This document shows positions 63,893 through 64,000 of a stretch of DNA of 64,000 bases, piece after piece. A program made the translations under genes and the position numbers. Every line of letters begins with the position of its first letter. Positions within the stretch are counted from its first letter, which is position 1. The DNA lies in assembly GCF_007860185.1 (NCBI RefSeq), contig NZ_SJPY01000004.1, positions 410,656 to 474,655 of the forward strand, in the 5' to 3' direction. The notes under the pieces were generated by a model. It was not told the DNA's origin and did not search any database. It saw only the letters and a program-made list of their open reading frames with translations. This DNA comes from Novipirellula aureliae (GTDB lineage Bacteria; Planctomycetota; Planctomycetia; Pirellulales; Pirellulaceae).

Positions 63893-64000
63893 TTAGGAAT
63901 CCTTGATTTTGGTCTTGCGGCAGCGGTGGCGGAAACCATCGTTTCTTTGGCCTCGGCGTTTCCAGAAAGCGTCTCGATCGTGCGTTTCGCTCAAGTCGTC
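63893..64000 (-). CDS. Possible 3' end of a minus-strand gene (partial)
   Basis: A minus-strand frame enters from the right edge and ends at TAA 63893-63895, reading DDLSETHDRDAFWKRRGQ and a very basic end. Another minus frame is also open here, so the call is weak; more sequence is needed to the right. Confidence 0.25.
   Translation of the reverse strand, partial: DDLSETHDRDAFWKRRGQRNDGFRHRCRKTKIKDS

Noticed and set aside
1..64000. tRNA or rRNA genes
   Set aside because: I scanned the gaps for T-loop (GTTCGA/GTTCAA) arrangements with acceptor pairing and saw none; a computed search (tRNAscan-type) could still differ.

Overview
The window looks like a piece of a planctomycete chromosome, most likely from the Pirellulaceae (Rhodopirellula-like). 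This is inference from gene content: a DUF1571 protein, a fused L-fucokinase/GDP-fucose pyrophosphorylase, tetrahydromethanopterin-linked C1 genes (fae, mtdB-like), a fused CysN-CysC, B12-dependent ribonucleotide reductase, cysteine-rich secreted proteins and many palindromic intergenic repeats. Genes are scattered over both strands in short operons. No rRNA, tRNA, CRISPR array, phage or complete insertion sequence was seen. Most of the window is housekeeping metabolism.

Layout. 0-4.4 kb: valS (minus, cut by the window edge, with a zinc-ribbon insertion), then a gene-free stretch ending in nine copies of an 84-bp palindromic repeat. 4.4-9 kb: a membrane-anchored beta-lactamase-fold hydrolase, a DUF1571 protein and a Porin_O_P-type porin. 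9.5-17.4 kb: MOSC protein, DUF1080-like protein, VanZ-like protein, NAD-dependent epimerase/reductase, rpe, a histidine-phosphatase homologue that has lost its catalytic residues, and the fucokinase/pyrophosphorylase. 17.4-18.8 kb: a 116-bp palindromic element abutting a truncated sulfatase remnant. 18.8-28.7 kb: nrdJ, moaC, a membrane M48-like protease, a seven-haem cytochrome with a small membrane partner, thiol peroxidase and trhO. 28.7-36.4 kb: two unknown proteins, asnS-gluQ, a ROK kinase, rsmG, queD and a DEAD-box helicase.

36.6-44.3 kb: a soluble histidine kinase, a second copy of the 116-bp element, a zinc-ribbon/GYF_2 membrane protein, a Cys-rich secreted protein with a clear terminator, mtdB-like and fae genes, and a DUF485 + sodium:solute symporter pair. 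44.35-45.7 kb: a long tandem array with hairpins built from CGCTAAT words. 45.7-58.9 kb: purE-purK, a UvrD/PcrA-type helicase, DUF2237, an acyltransferase operon with pterin carbinolamine dehydratase, cysD-cysNC (sulfate activation), rpoN, a 31-bp hairpin array, ybaB-recR. 59.4-63.8 kb: a tightly packed operon of FHA protein, ECF sigma factor, zinc-type anti-sigma factor and a large secreted alpha/beta-hydrolase-like protein lacking its nucleophile.

The most unusual content is (i) at least six families of palindromic repeats, two with compensatory base changes between copies, (ii) several enzyme folds without their catalytic residues, (iii) the seven-haem cytochrome/membrane protein pair, and (iv) the FHA-ECF-anti-sigma-pseudohydrolase operon.
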